Below, one piece after another: positions 21,428 to 32,244 of a stretch of 64,000 nt of DNA; position 1 is the first letter of the stretch; every line of letters starts with the position of its first letter. Source of the DNA: Bisporella sp. PMI_857 (taxonomy: Eukaryota > Ascomycota > Leotiomycetes > Helotiales > Helotiaceae); assembly GCA_021307315.1 (NCBI GenBank), contig JAJSPD010000094.1, positions 89,883-153,882 of the forward strand. The letters are read 5' to 3'. The translations under genes were made by a program, and so were the position numbers. The notes beneath the pieces were generated by a model. It was given only the letters and a program-made list of their open reading frames with translations, was not told where the DNA came from and made no database searches.

Positions 21428-23388
21428 TTATTGATAAAGCCTCTTCTGCCACCAGTTACATCTAGATTTGGATGTTGGATCGTTTACTGGAATTCCGAGC
21501 CCTTTGGTGTTGAACAACTGCAGCTGTGAATCCGACCCATAAGTAGGGAAATACGGAATTGCAGATCGATTATGGTTCGGAGAGCCGGTCATGGCAAAAT
21601 TGGTGAAGTAGCGTTGCATTAGAAGTGAGGTTGTTTTGTCGATGTCTGTCATATAGGGCTGGAAAAAAAGGGACCGTCGTTCCAAAAAGTGTAAAGCACG
21701 TCGAGGCCATGGTGACCTGGAGGAACTGCGAAGAGATAGGCTGTACTTCAATCAGATTCTCGTTCACATTACTAGGAGAGGAAGTCATGAAGCCTACCAT
21801 ATGTCTCATTCTCATATGCCTGGTCCAGATATACGTTGTTGCAGGTGAAATAGACTTCCGCCGCCATGAGAGCTACTCTACCGAACTGCGTCGTGTACGA
21901 TTGAGATCCGTCGAATACTGGAGGGTATAGGCTATGAGTGATATGGTCGATGGCCGCCTTAGGTGCTCCGGGAAAGGCCGACCGAACGTGATCGACGAAC
22001 TCAGCGTCTGAATTGACGAAGGGATTGGTGAAGACAAATGATTCCTTCTCGTTCTGTCCAACCATTATCTTGACATTCTTGTCGAACTGACCCTGAGCCA
22101 ATAACTCGCCCGGGAGCTTGGGCACAATCTTCCCATCGATCGCCGGACCAAATGGGTACTTCCCATATGAGGACCGGCTAATGGTAACAGAGTTCACGCG
22201 ATAAATTTCGTCTTCTGTCAACTCCCGAAGGTCTTGGACGGTTGTAATGTTTCTACCCGTAATGGAACGAGCATAACCGAGAGTCGTGTGAAACGTATCT
22301 TCTTCGGCGGTAGTGGCTGTCGGAAAAAAGCCTGGAGATTGGAGGATAGCTTGGCTGAAAGGCGCTCTCGGCCCCATAGCACCATACGCGGTGATTTGGT
22401 GTAAGATACTGCCCCCACCAGCAGATTCACCGAATACTGTCACACGACTTGAGTCACCTCCAAAGGTATGAATGTTGTCCTGCACCCATTTCAGTGCTAA
22501 TTGTTGATCGTAAAGTCCCAAATTCGCTGTGCCATTTGTGCTGGGGTCCAGCCATCCAACCCTAAAGCTATTCGTTAGTGATTTATGTTCCAATTCTGAA
22601 GGAAAGAATAATACTTACAAAGAGTCCAAGCCGATAGTTTATAGCAACATAGATTATGCCTTCTCCGTCGTCCTCTTGTGATCGTCGAAGAAGACCTGCT
22701 GGGTTTCCACTGCTCTGCTCGGAGGTCTTACCTCCATACGCGTAGCCACCCCCATGGATCCATACCATTACGGGTGCTAAAATGTGTAAGCACTTGTTTC
22801 TAACATAGTTGACGGAGCAACTCACCTTTCCTCTTCTGCCGTCGTCGATCAAATACCGCACTCGGAACCATGACATCAAGGAACAAACAATCCTCAGATT
22901 GGCCAAGAGGAGCTGTACCATAGCTGCTGATGTTCAGCGGTCTGATCAAATTTGCGAGTTGACTGTCATTAGCCCCCCCCAAAAGCGCGCCTGATATCTC
23001 CGTCCATTCTAAGAGACGCATTAGTCCCGCTTTCATTAGGGGTTCAGATACGCACCCGGAAATACCTGCGGGCACAGGATAGGGATTAGCCCACCATCAT
23101 CAACCGTTGGGTTTGTCGTTCTAGGCGGTACCGGATGTTCGAATCTCAACCTTCCAACAGGAGGTTGGGCATAACGGATGTTGGTAAAGTTGTAGTACGA
23201 ACCACTCTCCTATAATATTTCAGCATTTCTATTAGTAGCCATGGATAATGATTTACGTTAACTGATGCTTTGTGGAAAGTGTAACCAAGGTCAACAGTGG
23301 GCAGGGCCTGGAAAGCCGAAGTCGTCTGACATTTTGCAATGTTGAGAATTGACGTGGCCAATGACAAGATCGAAAGATACGACTTCAT
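21428..23388 (-). pseudogene. Secreted type-B carboxylesterase, with two frame breaks
   Basis: Exons 23257-23388, 23056-23209, 22826-23008, 22619-22776, 21798-22561 and 21428-21740 carry a full carboxylesterase. They encode a signal peptide (MKSYLSILSLATSILNIAKC), NIRYAQPPVGRLRFEHP, EDCLFLDVMVP and the oxyanion region WIHGGGYAYG. The nucleophile is FGESAGGGS, and the catalytic His lies in PPGHHGLDVLYTF. Introns are short GT-AG. Two joins fail. The exon 4/5 splice (donor 22618, acceptor 22562) leaves one extra base before VGWLDP. The last exon changes frame in a T7 run (complement of 21663-21669) between YTFWNDGP and FFQPYMTD. Either the gene is recently dead or the consensus has homopolymer errors. 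Expected product: an extracellular ester hydrolase of about 540-550 aa. Confidence 0.75.
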
Positions 23389-24221
23389 GGTGGAATATGT
23401 AGAGTGAAAATAAGCTGAGCACAGGTTGATAAACTCTGCTGCAGCAGAAGGCAACAAATATAAGTACCTAGAGATCGCTACATGATTAGAGAACTATGAC
23501 CTTCAATCTAGATTGATTGACTTGGCAGTTGTGGTCCCGCCACGCTCACGACAGCAATGGCGCTTGTTAGGTTCTACCAGGATCTGGGGTAAGAAATCAG
23601 GAACCCTCGTCGTATGTTCGGAAAATTTTGGCCAGTCTAAGACTTCACGAGATATTCCAACTAGTAATTAATCAGCAAGTACACCATATAAGTGCATTTA
23701 TCATCTTACTATATTGGTTCATGGATGCTCATCTGTGGATTAGGTTTTCGATTTCGGAGAAGACTAGTGTCGGCCGAAAACCTTGAAGTTTTCGGCCAAG
23801 AAATGATAGTAATTTGATTTTCTAGGTCCGAAAACCAGAATTAACAAAACTAAAAGTACTTCAATCTTGAAAGGCAGACCTCCTTGTAAAAGTGTATTAG
23901 AATTGCCACAAATCACATGCATCATGATCTTGTCTCGGAAACAAATGCGCTCTAAATTTGACTTAGCGCCAGACTCGAGCCCCTATACAGTAGAGCAGCC
24001 GAAAATGCTCCGCCAGATCTTGTAGGGCGAGGTTATGTTTTGCGCCGAAAGCTCAGGGTGCATTAATTTTCACCGTGGGGTTCGGGGTAAAAGTGAAGTC
24101 TCACGGAATGATAGCACGAGATAGAAGCCAATACTAAATACAGTATAGATGAGGAGAACCTGGCAAGAGACTCATGAAGGAGTTGATCCGATTTTAGCCG
24201 AAGTTTGAGACCCATGCGGCT
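23389..24221. other. Carboxylesterase upstream region
   Basis: No gene is supported. It contains a perfect 10-bp stem (23772-23781 with 23788-23797, GGCCGAAAAC and complement, 6-base loop). Confidence 0.4.
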
Positions 24222-24681
24222 ATTACAAGGGGTATCATGAACGGGCTGCGCCCCCCCCCTCTGGTCAGAACATCAAATATCAGTAAAAATCACATCAAGA
24301 TGCAACGAAAATGCTACCATTTTCTTAGTAATTGTGTCCAAAGTACATGTAGGTAATATACCTGGTAAATACTATAATCGCAAGTCTTTTCGCGATTTGA
24401 ATCGCTTTCCTGGCTAGCGATTAACTTAGCAAAGAAGAACGCGTTAAAACCCTTACTCTCTAGAATGACTCTCACTAGCCACAAAGAATTCAGGCTATTA
24501 TTAATGCTAAAAAGAGGCTTGAAATGTAGTAAAATCAATTATATATTGTTTACATTTACTTTAGACGCAAATACTAAGAAAATGAGGGCATTTGCATTGC
24601 GCCTTGATGTGATTTTTACTGATATTTGATGTTCTGACCGGGGGGGGGCAGCCCGTTCATGATACCCCTTTGTAGTGACAA
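24222..24681. mobile_element. Foldback element with long terminal inverted repeats (about 460 bp)
   Basis: The left end (TACAAGGGGTATCATGAACG, then a C-tract and GGTCAGAACATCAAATATCA) is mirrored by the right end ending at about 24681. The first 80 bp or so of the arms are nearly identical. Similarity then continues inward with more changes (CATTTTCTTAGTA, GTCCAAAGTA/GTCTAAAGTA) for a total arm of about 140 bp. There is little unique DNA between the arms and no coding capacity. No clear target duplication was seen at the ends. Confidence 0.7.
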
Positions 24682-25296
24682 ACCTACCCAGTTCCGATGT
24701 CCAGCCTTGACAAAAAAACAAGCTACCAGGGATAAAGAATTGGGGAAGACATATCCTGGAAGCTCTCCAGAATAGTAACTGATGCGGCCATGCATGGAGT
24801 CATTTTTCGCGCTCGCATATTTGCACGACAGATTGCCGATTCGTCTAATCCTCAATCGGCCGAAGCTGGGAACCGCAACGAAGGAGCCCGAAACGGTTGC
24901 ACTGATGGTCGAATCTGGGGTTTTAAGTGAGCACAAGGTAAACACGGAGGAGAACAATTTTGCAATTTTACAATTACCGAAGTTTTTAGATCCGTCTACT
25001 ATTGACCTAATACCGATCCACTCCTTCAGATACCTCGCCTCATTTTGCTCGATATGGAAAGAAAAGTAAGCAGCAGGGCTAACAGCTAACAGATTTTACT
25101 TCGTCAATGTATACTGTGCATACAGTTGGATGTAGAATTTGACATAAGCCATCAATTTCGGCGATAGCTAAAGATCGATTAGCAATCAAAACTTGTACGA
25201 GTCAGGAAGGCTACCTTCACGAGGTATTTATTTGAAAGGAAGTCCTACAAATTACACTACTACCTAAGAGATTTAGGAAAACATACTGTCACTATC
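24682..25296. other. Intergenic, upstream of the NmrA-like gene
   Basis: Frames on both strands (24616-24957 minus, 24782-25069 plus) overlap and have no domain. No gene is supported. Confidence 0.4.
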
Positions 25297-26339
25297 ATGT
25301 CTCAGGTCATCACTGTCTTTGGTGCCACTGGCATCCAAGGAGGGTCCGTTATCAGAAGTCTCCTTTCTGACCCATCGCTGTTAAAAAAGTTTACGATTCG
25401 TGGAGTGACGAGAGACGCCTCGAAGCCCACCGCGGAGGCGTTGGTAAAGCTGGGGTCGAGATCTTTCAGGCATGTGTTGATCAACTCTTCCCTCATTTCA
25501 CGTACAGCAATTGACTAGTGCCTAATCTAGGGCGACTTGAATTCACCGACCTCCGTGGCCGTAGCCATCAGCGGTAGTCACACGGTGTTCCTCGTGACTA
25601 ACTTCTGGAACTCGATGGATGTTGAGCAAGAGATAGCTCAAGGCAGAAACGTTGCTGATGCAACGAAAGAAGCGGGAATCAGGCATCTCATATTCTCGTC
25701 GCTACCCAGTGTTTCGATGGCCACCGGTGGCACCTTCAAGAACGTGGCACATTTTGATGGCAAAGCGAAGATCGAGGAATACATTCGTGACACGGGTGTT
25801 CCCTCTACATTCTTTCTTCCAGGATACTATATGACCAACTACGGCCAGCTGTTGAACAAAAACGATGACGACTTATACACGCTAGCCTACCCCGTTGATC
25901 CTGAGACGAAGTTCCCTCTCTTGGACGCAGCAGCGGACACTGGTGCGTGTTTGACAATCTTACTAGCGGAATCTTCTGCTAATCACTGGGATCAGGTAAA
26001 TTCGTCAAGGCTATTATCAAAAACCGCGAGAAGCTCATCGGTGCGCACGTTCTCGGTGCAAGTGACTACTACACTCCTGTGCAGATCGTGGAGGATTTCT
26101 CAGCAATCACTGGCAAGATGTCTAATTTCATACGGATTACTGAAACGCAGTATACCTCGGTTCTACCGCCCATGCTGGCTGCTGCACTGCTAGAAAGCCA
26201 TTTGTTCATTGAGAAGCCAGGGTACTATGAGGGTCAGAGTCTGGCACTCAGTCTGGCTCTTCTTGATGAGGAACCTACTACTCAGAAGGCGTTTTTGAAG
26301 GGCGCACAGAACTTCACTTCAGCGATGAGTTTCCCCTAG
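25297..26339 (+). CDS. NmrA-like NAD(P)-binding protein
   Basis: Exons 25297-25443, 25531-25942 and 25996-26339 join in frame to 300 aa through GT-AG introns at 25444-25530 and 25943-25995. The N-terminus VITVFGATGIQGGSVIRSLL has the GxxGxxG dinucleotide loop. Further on are VFLVTNFWNSMDVEQE and HLIFSSLPSVS, and FLPGYYMTNYGQLL. These are blocks of the NmrA/HSCARG family of redox-sensing or regulatory Rossmann proteins, which lack the SDR catalytic Tyr. The first intron is odd. Bases 25444-25469 read KAGVEIFQ-like sequence in another frame just before GGDL-type sequence, as if a longer exon ending at a GC donor (25470) once existed. The GT donor used here drops about eight conserved residues. 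The gene may therefore be slightly damaged. Confidence 0.75.
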
Positions 26340-26945
26340 CAGCCAACCATTGTGTCGCTATCTTATGGTCTACCTTCAATAGGCGGAGGTTGGGTAGAGA
26401 TACATCTTGATAACCAAGGAGGAAGGTCCATAAAAACTGGTATATCCTGTGATTCCTCTTGCCATTTCAACCGTTAATCCAGTTAAGCCACAATATTCGA
26501 CTACTTCTGTGCGAGACATAATTCGAGTAGTACAGATCCAGGCCCGCGTATTTTCAAGCCTTGCGAATTTAGTTATCTTTTTCGTTCAAAATCTGCTCTT
26601 GCCAAAGGTCTCCAACAGTTCTTTGCTGGGGCGAAGAATGAATTTCCTAGCCCAGACTCCATTATCGACATCCATAGACTAGTCTGCTGATTATGCACGT
26701 ACATGCCGGCGGTTTGGATGATCAATAGCAAACCGAGATCAAAACATTATCTAGTTTTGTGCCTACTAGATGTGGTAAGCGATAGCATTGCTTAATGGTC
26801 AACGACAAATGATATCACCCAGTGGCAAGGAAGTATGTTTAACCACTCTCATTATATATCCCATCAAAGCGATGAGTTCTTCCGAACGATAATCAGAGAT
26901 AACGTGGAATATCACAACCATGTATTGAGACCTAGTAGTGCTACC
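26340..26945. other. Intergenic between convergent NmrA-like and SDR genes
   Basis: No gene is supported in this 600-bp stretch between two convergent genes. Confidence 0.4.
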
Positions 26946-27851
26946 TCACTTCGCATGATCCGTGGTGACAACGAGGTCCCTCCACTCTTCCATCTCCTTG
27001 TTCTGTCGCGCCTGGACGCTGGCAACAAATGAAACGGTATCACTCCCAAGCAAAAGCCTCGCAGGCAGAGTCTTTCCTGATGCCCGTCCAGTGCTTGTCA
27101 AAGCCTCCACGATGACCTGCGCCCCTAAGGTGGGATCTCCCGGCTGCTTTCCATCATATGCGTCCAGCATGTGCTTTACGCCATCCATAGTGGACTTGTA
27201 TTCTTCAATGCTGCCGACTGCCACGGTCTTTCCATCCACATCTGGCTGAAGTAAGCTGGTTCGGAAATACCCAGGTTCAATAATCGTCGCCTGGATGCCG
27301 AGAGGAGCAAGTTCGGCGCGGAGGGCTTCAGTCAGTCCTGCGAGGGCAAACTTCGTGGCACAGTAGTATCCCGAGCCTGCGAAGGAAGCATACCCTCCAA
27401 GCGACCCTATATTTGCAATCACGCCAGCTTTTTGAGCCCGCATGAAGGGAAGAACTGAGCGTATGACTGAAAGAGGACCGAAAACATTCGTATTGAATTG
27501 GGCTCGTGCCTCATTGTCACTATAAGCGTAAGCTGAGGGACCACATTCTGTAAGAACAAGTTCTAGGTCGTACATGGTTTCTTCAATACTTCCCACTAAA
27601 ACATATGCCGCATTATTGACAAGGATGTCAAATGTACCATATACTCTGGACGCTTCGACAACAGCCGCGCTTATCTCCTCTGGCGTTCCATTCACATCCA
27701 GGGAGATAGGTACAGCGCCAAGTCTCTTCAATTCAGATAGTCTTGATGCGTTCCGCGAAGTCGCAATAACCTTGTCGCCATGGTTCAGGGCAGCTTTCGC
27801 AATTTCCTTCCCAAGGCCCGAAGAACAACCAGTGACGAGCCAGATAGCCAT
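26946..27851 (-). CDS. Short-chain dehydrogenase/reductase
   Basis: The reading frame is open for 301 codons, but a likely 54-nt intron lies inside it in frame (27520-27573, GTACGACC to TTATAG). Splicing gives 283 aa and restores GSIEETIDNEARAQFNTNVF. Classical SDR features are the cofactor loop TGCSSGLG (about residues 7-14), LVNNAAY, a Ser in IGSLGGYASFAGSG and the active-site YYCATK (Tyr-x-x-x-Lys), followed by EPGYFRTSL. An NADP(H)-dependent oxidoreductase of unknown substrate, of the type common in secondary metabolism. No damage was seen. It lies convergent with the NmrA-like gene and is on the same strand as the Zn2Cys6 regulator about 1 kb upstream. Confidence 0.88.
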   Translation of the reverse strand: MAIWLVTGCSSGLGKEIAKAALNHGDKVIATSRNASRLSELKRLGAVPISLDVNGTPEEISAAVVEASRVYGTFDILVNNAAYVLVGSIEETMYDLELVLTECGPSAYAYSDNEARAQFNTNVFGPLSVIRSVLPFMRAQKAGVIANIGSLGGYASFAGSGYYCATKFALAGLTEALRAELAPLGIQATIIEPGYFRTSLLQPDVDGKTVAVGSIEEYKSTMDGVKHMLDAYDGKQPGDPTLGAQVIVEALTSTGRASGKTLPARLLLGSDTVSFVASVQARQNKEMEEWRDLVVTTDHAK

Positions 27852-28819
27852 AGTAAATGGCAGTTGAGTTGATGCAAATTTGCCTTGAAGGGATTGTATG
27901 GGATGATGTTTTTGCGGAATACAGTGTGTCCTTCATATGGTCGTCAATGGGACCAAGCCAGTGCTTTTAAGTCGCGCAAACGAACTGGTAGTCGGCGCTA
28001 AGCTCTTCTGTAAGTCCGACGAGGGAATACCACGCCATTTGAAGCCACCAGTGCCGATAGCTTTGTCAGCAAACTTGTCACTACGAAACAGTTGCTAATC
28101 AAAACGTGCCGACGGCCCTTGGCTTTCAATGGGAGGCTGCCTTCGGCCGAAGCTCCATAACGCCAAGGATGAAAGCCGAGAGGGCCTTCGGCTGGAAATC
28201 TCTGTTAGGAGAAGTGTGAAACGGTTGATGTTCACTAATCATTGGCCAAGGAGGGTTTATCAAGCACGGGGCTGGCTTTGCTGGAAAGCTCAATCCTATC
28301 CAGTCTAGGGTTCGGTGACATGTGAAAGCGAATGTACAGGATAGCTTCGGGTCATTTTGCCCTTGGGAGATGATATCCTGCTCGCTAGCCAAATTGACCC
28401 TGCTGACAGCATTTTGACAGAATTATAAGTGTCACCGTTATGACGAAGAACGAGGTATCTTAAGGCGTGCATATCAGTATTCAGTACGAGGATCATGGAA
28501 CACAAACTCTAGTAGACGTACAACAATGACACCATCAGAGAGTCTGGGCAGTGCCTTGAGCTCGCATTTTTGTCCTGCGAAAGGGTCGGTCTACTGCTTC
28601 CAAAACGAAAGATGTGACAAAACCGCTCGCGGGCGTAAGTGATGCCCCGAATATGAATTCCCAGAAAGAAAATACAAATGTTCACAACGAATGCACTTCT
28701 GGTGACTTGAACTTCAGGAAAGTTAAGCATGCTCTTAAGTAGGGAAAGTTACCTTTGCACTATACCAATCCTGATTTTGACCATTAGTCGAAGGCGCCTG
28801 AGGTGAAGCTTTAGATTGT
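27852..28819. other. Intergenic between SDR and regulator gene
   Basis: No gene is supported. Around 28110-28200 the word GCCTTCGGC and complement occurs several times in a loosely palindromic patch. Confidence 0.4.
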
Positions 28820-31233
28820 CTACATGTCACTGTTTTTGTACTGCGCGTCTGTAGCATCGTTTGAAATCATTTGGCGATAACCCCTCCAGTACGAGTCATC
28901 GAAATCAGCGGCCCCTATCTCGGTCACGAGCATCGCCGACCTCTCAAACACGGCTTGATCCATGGTAGCGATATCGTAGATGGCTGTACCAGCTTGATCA
29001 TTTGAGCTTGGAGTCGGAAATGCAAATCCGTAAGTGCTTCCGTCCTCAATGCTTAGGAAGCTATCATCCATCGAAGTTGGTGTCGGCGCAAGATTCATTT
29101 GCATGCCCCTACCATACGCCTCTTTGACTATCTGGTGACAGGAACGGACAATGTTGATAGCGGCGCGAGCCATATCATTCTGTGACTCGATGATGCACAA
29201 TCTGCCAAGTGCATTTTGAGTAGCCAGTACCAGTTGCTGTAACAGATTGACATCTCCCCACGGGAACATTTCGACGACTGTTGATAGCACGATCACAGCA
29301 TCGACACTGAAGAAAGCGTTGCCGAAGAATGCATAGTGTAAACGAGTAATAGAGTCGAAAAATCGCTGTTGAGATTCGAGAATAGCCAGGCCGGCTTTCA
29401 GAACGGCTTCCCGGCTCTCCACATGCCGTCCAATGTGCGGTCGATGGAGTGCCATAAGTACACAATTCGCAGCAGTGTGTATCTTCTCCCGCTGGCGAAC
29501 TATCATAGGAAATTGGAGATCCCAAGATCTGTTAGGGTTCGGGAATCGAATCGTCGATGGGAGTTGTTCCACCAAAGCTGAGATGTCAGAATGAAGTGAC
29601 TGAATAGCAGCGTAGTTTTGAAATCCCGGCCTATCTGCTCCGAGACTTCTTATTTCGTGTATCTTGTGTGAAAGGCCATACATGAACAAGTTGAGGCAGA
29701 CGAATAATGGATTTATATCGTTCCGGGAGCTGTGGCCCTCTGCAGGTATACTCATACCCTGCGAGCTCCCAGGAAAGTCACAATCTAGTGGCAGGTCACC
29801 TTCACAGTCTGTTGCATTGATCAACCTTGGGCGGCCAAGCAGGAGAGACATGTTACTTTGTCAAGTCAGTTGGCAGCTCGGAAGATTGTTGTTTGGTCCT
29901 CCACTAACCTATCCCAAATGTATAGCACGATCCACAATCTCTTCTTCCATTCGTTGTACCAAAAACTCTCGCCGGTGAGATGCTGAACGGTTCCACTACG
30001 TCGATGTAGACCGAGTTCTTGGGCCTTTATATGCCTTATTAGGATGGAAGCACTCTTGAGGTACGGAAAATTGATGCAAACCTTATGGCTTCATTCAGAG
30101 CGTGCCATGCTTCACTCCGTGGCCACGATTTTTGAGCCATGCAGCTCTGAGGAGGTCGTGCTGAATCGTGACGGTTGTGGTACCCCGATGCCCGAGCAGA
30201 CGTACGAGATTTACGCCGATGTTGCTATACCTTTCAGACAGCTCCAGGTAATCGATCACAGGGAGTCCCTCAATTTTAGCTTCTGGTGGAAGATAGAGCA
30301 TTGTGATTGCAATTAATTGAGCCAGTAGTGATGGAAAACTTTTCAGACTGGACGAGGTTGATTCCATCCAAGGCGAGTCCGAGCTGGCTGCAGTAAGAAT
30401 CCTCCAGTCCTTGAAAGCGATTTTGAAATAGAACGGTTCTACTATATCATAAAGCCTGAACGAGGAGAATTATTGAATGGATCACACAGGGGGGAGGATG
30501 AGGATTTTCACATGGCCAAATCCATGGCTTTCACACACCAGTTGATCTCAGAAAAGAATATATCAACCAGCTCATCAACAGCTGCATGACTTGGGAAACC
30601 TGAGATAAGTACCCAGTATTCGTGCCATTCAGGTGCTACTGTTGTAACTGATCCAGTGAGGCTTTCGCAATCGCTCAATCTTGCGGTCTGGCCATGTTAG
30701 CATGGCACCAACTTGAAAGTTTTGATTGACGTGCCTTCGTAGCCCCAACGAATGCATTACTGTCCAAGATTGAGGAGTAACCCAGCCGATCTCGGACCGT
30801 TGGATTAGTGCCTGCTGACGCTTCTCCAAGTTCCACAGGTAGGCTTTCAAAATTTTGTGGTAGAGCTGCTTGCTCAGTTTCAGGTTCAGAAGATTTCCTG
30901 GTTGATAGTTAGCTAGATTTCGTTCAGAAGCTGAGGCTTTTGCATCCGCGTCCAAGAGTAAAAGCCTCTCGAACTGAGAACGCCAGAGCTGACTTCGACG
31001 GAGCCTGATAATGGCATTGATGACTGATGCTACGCCCAACGCAGTTATTGCATGGTCGCATACGATTACACTGTAGACATTTAGAACGATATCCAGTGCA
31101 TGGAAATTGATAATGAATTTACCTTCTGTTTTCGGCGGTAGCAGTTGGAGCATGATGTTATCATCCTGGCCTTTCTCATTGAGCTGGATGAAGACGCTGT
31201 CGGGACCTCCATTGTGACCGGCTGGGTTGACAT
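28820..31233 (-). CDS. Zn(II)2Cys6 transcription factor with Fungal_trans domain
   Basis: My model has seven exons: 31123-31233, 30994-31070, 30713-30897, 30539-30647, 30116-30455, 29909-30024 and 28820-29855. All introns are GT-AG and the join is fully in frame (657 aa). The zinc cluster is complete across the first intron: CSNCYRRKQK then CNRMRPCNNCVGRSISHQC, spacing CX2CX6CX5CX2CX8C. The middle homology domain follows: DELVDIFFSEINW, EPFYFKIAFKDW, AWLKNRGHG, AQELGLHRR, RLWIVLYIWDSNMSLLLGRP. Such nuclear proteins bind CGG-type sites and often control neighbouring metabolic genes. The fifth intron (30025-30115) is doubtful: it contains AWHALNEAIRF-like sequence, normally conserved and coding in this family, in another frame. 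The gene may carry compensating indels there. Confidence 0.8.
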
Positions 31234-31722
31234 TGTGATGTACACTCTCGGAGAGGGGCATGTATTTTGTTTGGACAGAAGATGTTTGTCTTCTGTAGAC
31301 AGAATCATGTAAGGAGAAGAAGTTCTACTGGTAGCAATGGAGGTTTTGATTCTGTTTAGTAATCACACCTAGGCGTTGCAACCCACATCAAACATCAAGC
31401 GGCTTGGCAAACCTAAACGAGAACTCTTCCGGCCTCGGCATGGTTCTCCAGCCTCCTTCAGGATGATGCCAAACCTTCTCTATAGCTCGCACCACATTAT
31501 GGACGAACAGGAACCCCGATCAAAAAGAAAAAAGAAATTTGTGTGTCCACAACCCGTGCTATTTCGTGGCTTAGGCATCTCAAGCTGAAAATCTAGCTAT
31601 CCATAATGACCAGAGTTCAGGGCCTGATCTCGATGAGCATGCAAATCTTGCTCATAGGATCCCAACCCTTTCCCCGCCAGTACTTCAATGGTTGAAGAAC
31701 ACAGAAGCTTGGATTCCTCTTC
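31234..31722. other. Intergenic upstream of the regulator gene
   Basis: No gene is supported; presumably it holds the regulator's promoter. Confidence 0.4.
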
Positions 31723-32244
31723 CTAGCAGTTGATACTATACACTATGCCTAGAAAGCCTATCAGTGATAATGCTTTCCGCCCATGGCAGCTCATACCAAC
31801 ACTCTTTGCTCGGTTGGTTGACAGCGTCGACCTCGGTGGTGCAGCCGTGGTCGGACTAGTTGTACTACTACCTCCTCCTGCCGCAAAACCAACATCAACT
31901 GTACCGCTCCCAACGGCTGCAACCAACCCTTCAGGATTGTCAACAGTCCCTATTCTTGTATACCTGAAACTACTCGAGTAGTCCTCGTACCACAACACAA
32001 GCGTTCGCGAATTGTAAAGCATTAGATCCCCAACTCTGATAGATCCGGGGTTGGTTGCTGAGGTTGGGAGTGAAATAGGGAGGTCGGAGTGTTTTTCGTT
32101 GCCGTTCAGCTCGGACATTTGCAGGTTCAGCGGGAGAAGAGATTGAAACGCGGAGACGGTGGGATTGTTGAGGAGTGAAGCGGTAAATACTGAGGAGCCG
32201 ATTGTGAGGTGCAGGACACCAGTGGAGCTGTTATTGGCGGGCAT
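31723..32244 (-). CDS. Cyclophilin-like fold protein with hydrophobic C-terminus
   Basis: A single exon of 173 aa. Residues about 10-120 (LTIGSSVFTASLLNNPTVSA, SLLPLNLQMSELNGNEKHSD, SIRVGDLMLYNSRTLVLWYE, YTRIGTVDNPEGL) match the cyclophilin-like beta-barrel domain (Cyclophil_like2 type) best known from bacterial proteins. It is not a peptidyl-prolyl isomerase of the eukaryotic kind. A Ser/Thr/Gly-rich linker follows, and the last 16 residues are hydrophobic (ALSLIGFLGIVYSINC). The start at 32244 has no signal peptide, so the tail is not an ordinary GPI signal unless a leader exon was missed. The role is unknown. The bacterial-style domain suggests an old lateral transfer, which is inference. 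Confidence 0.7.
   Translation of the reverse strand: MPANNSSTGVLHLTIGSSVFTASLLNNPTVSAFQSLLPLNLQMSELNGNEKHSDLPISLPTSATNPGSIRVGDLMLYNSRTLVLWYEDYSSSFRYTRIGTVDNPEGLVAAVGSGTVDVGFAAGGGSSTTSPTTAAPPRSTLSTNRAKSVGMSCHGRKALSLIGFLGIVYSINC

Noticed and set aside
31041..31261. Alternative minus-strand frame over the zinc cluster (MPLSESVHHN...)
   Set aside because: It runs through the first intron of the Zn2Cys6 gene; the spliced frame with six correctly spaced cysteines is far stronger.
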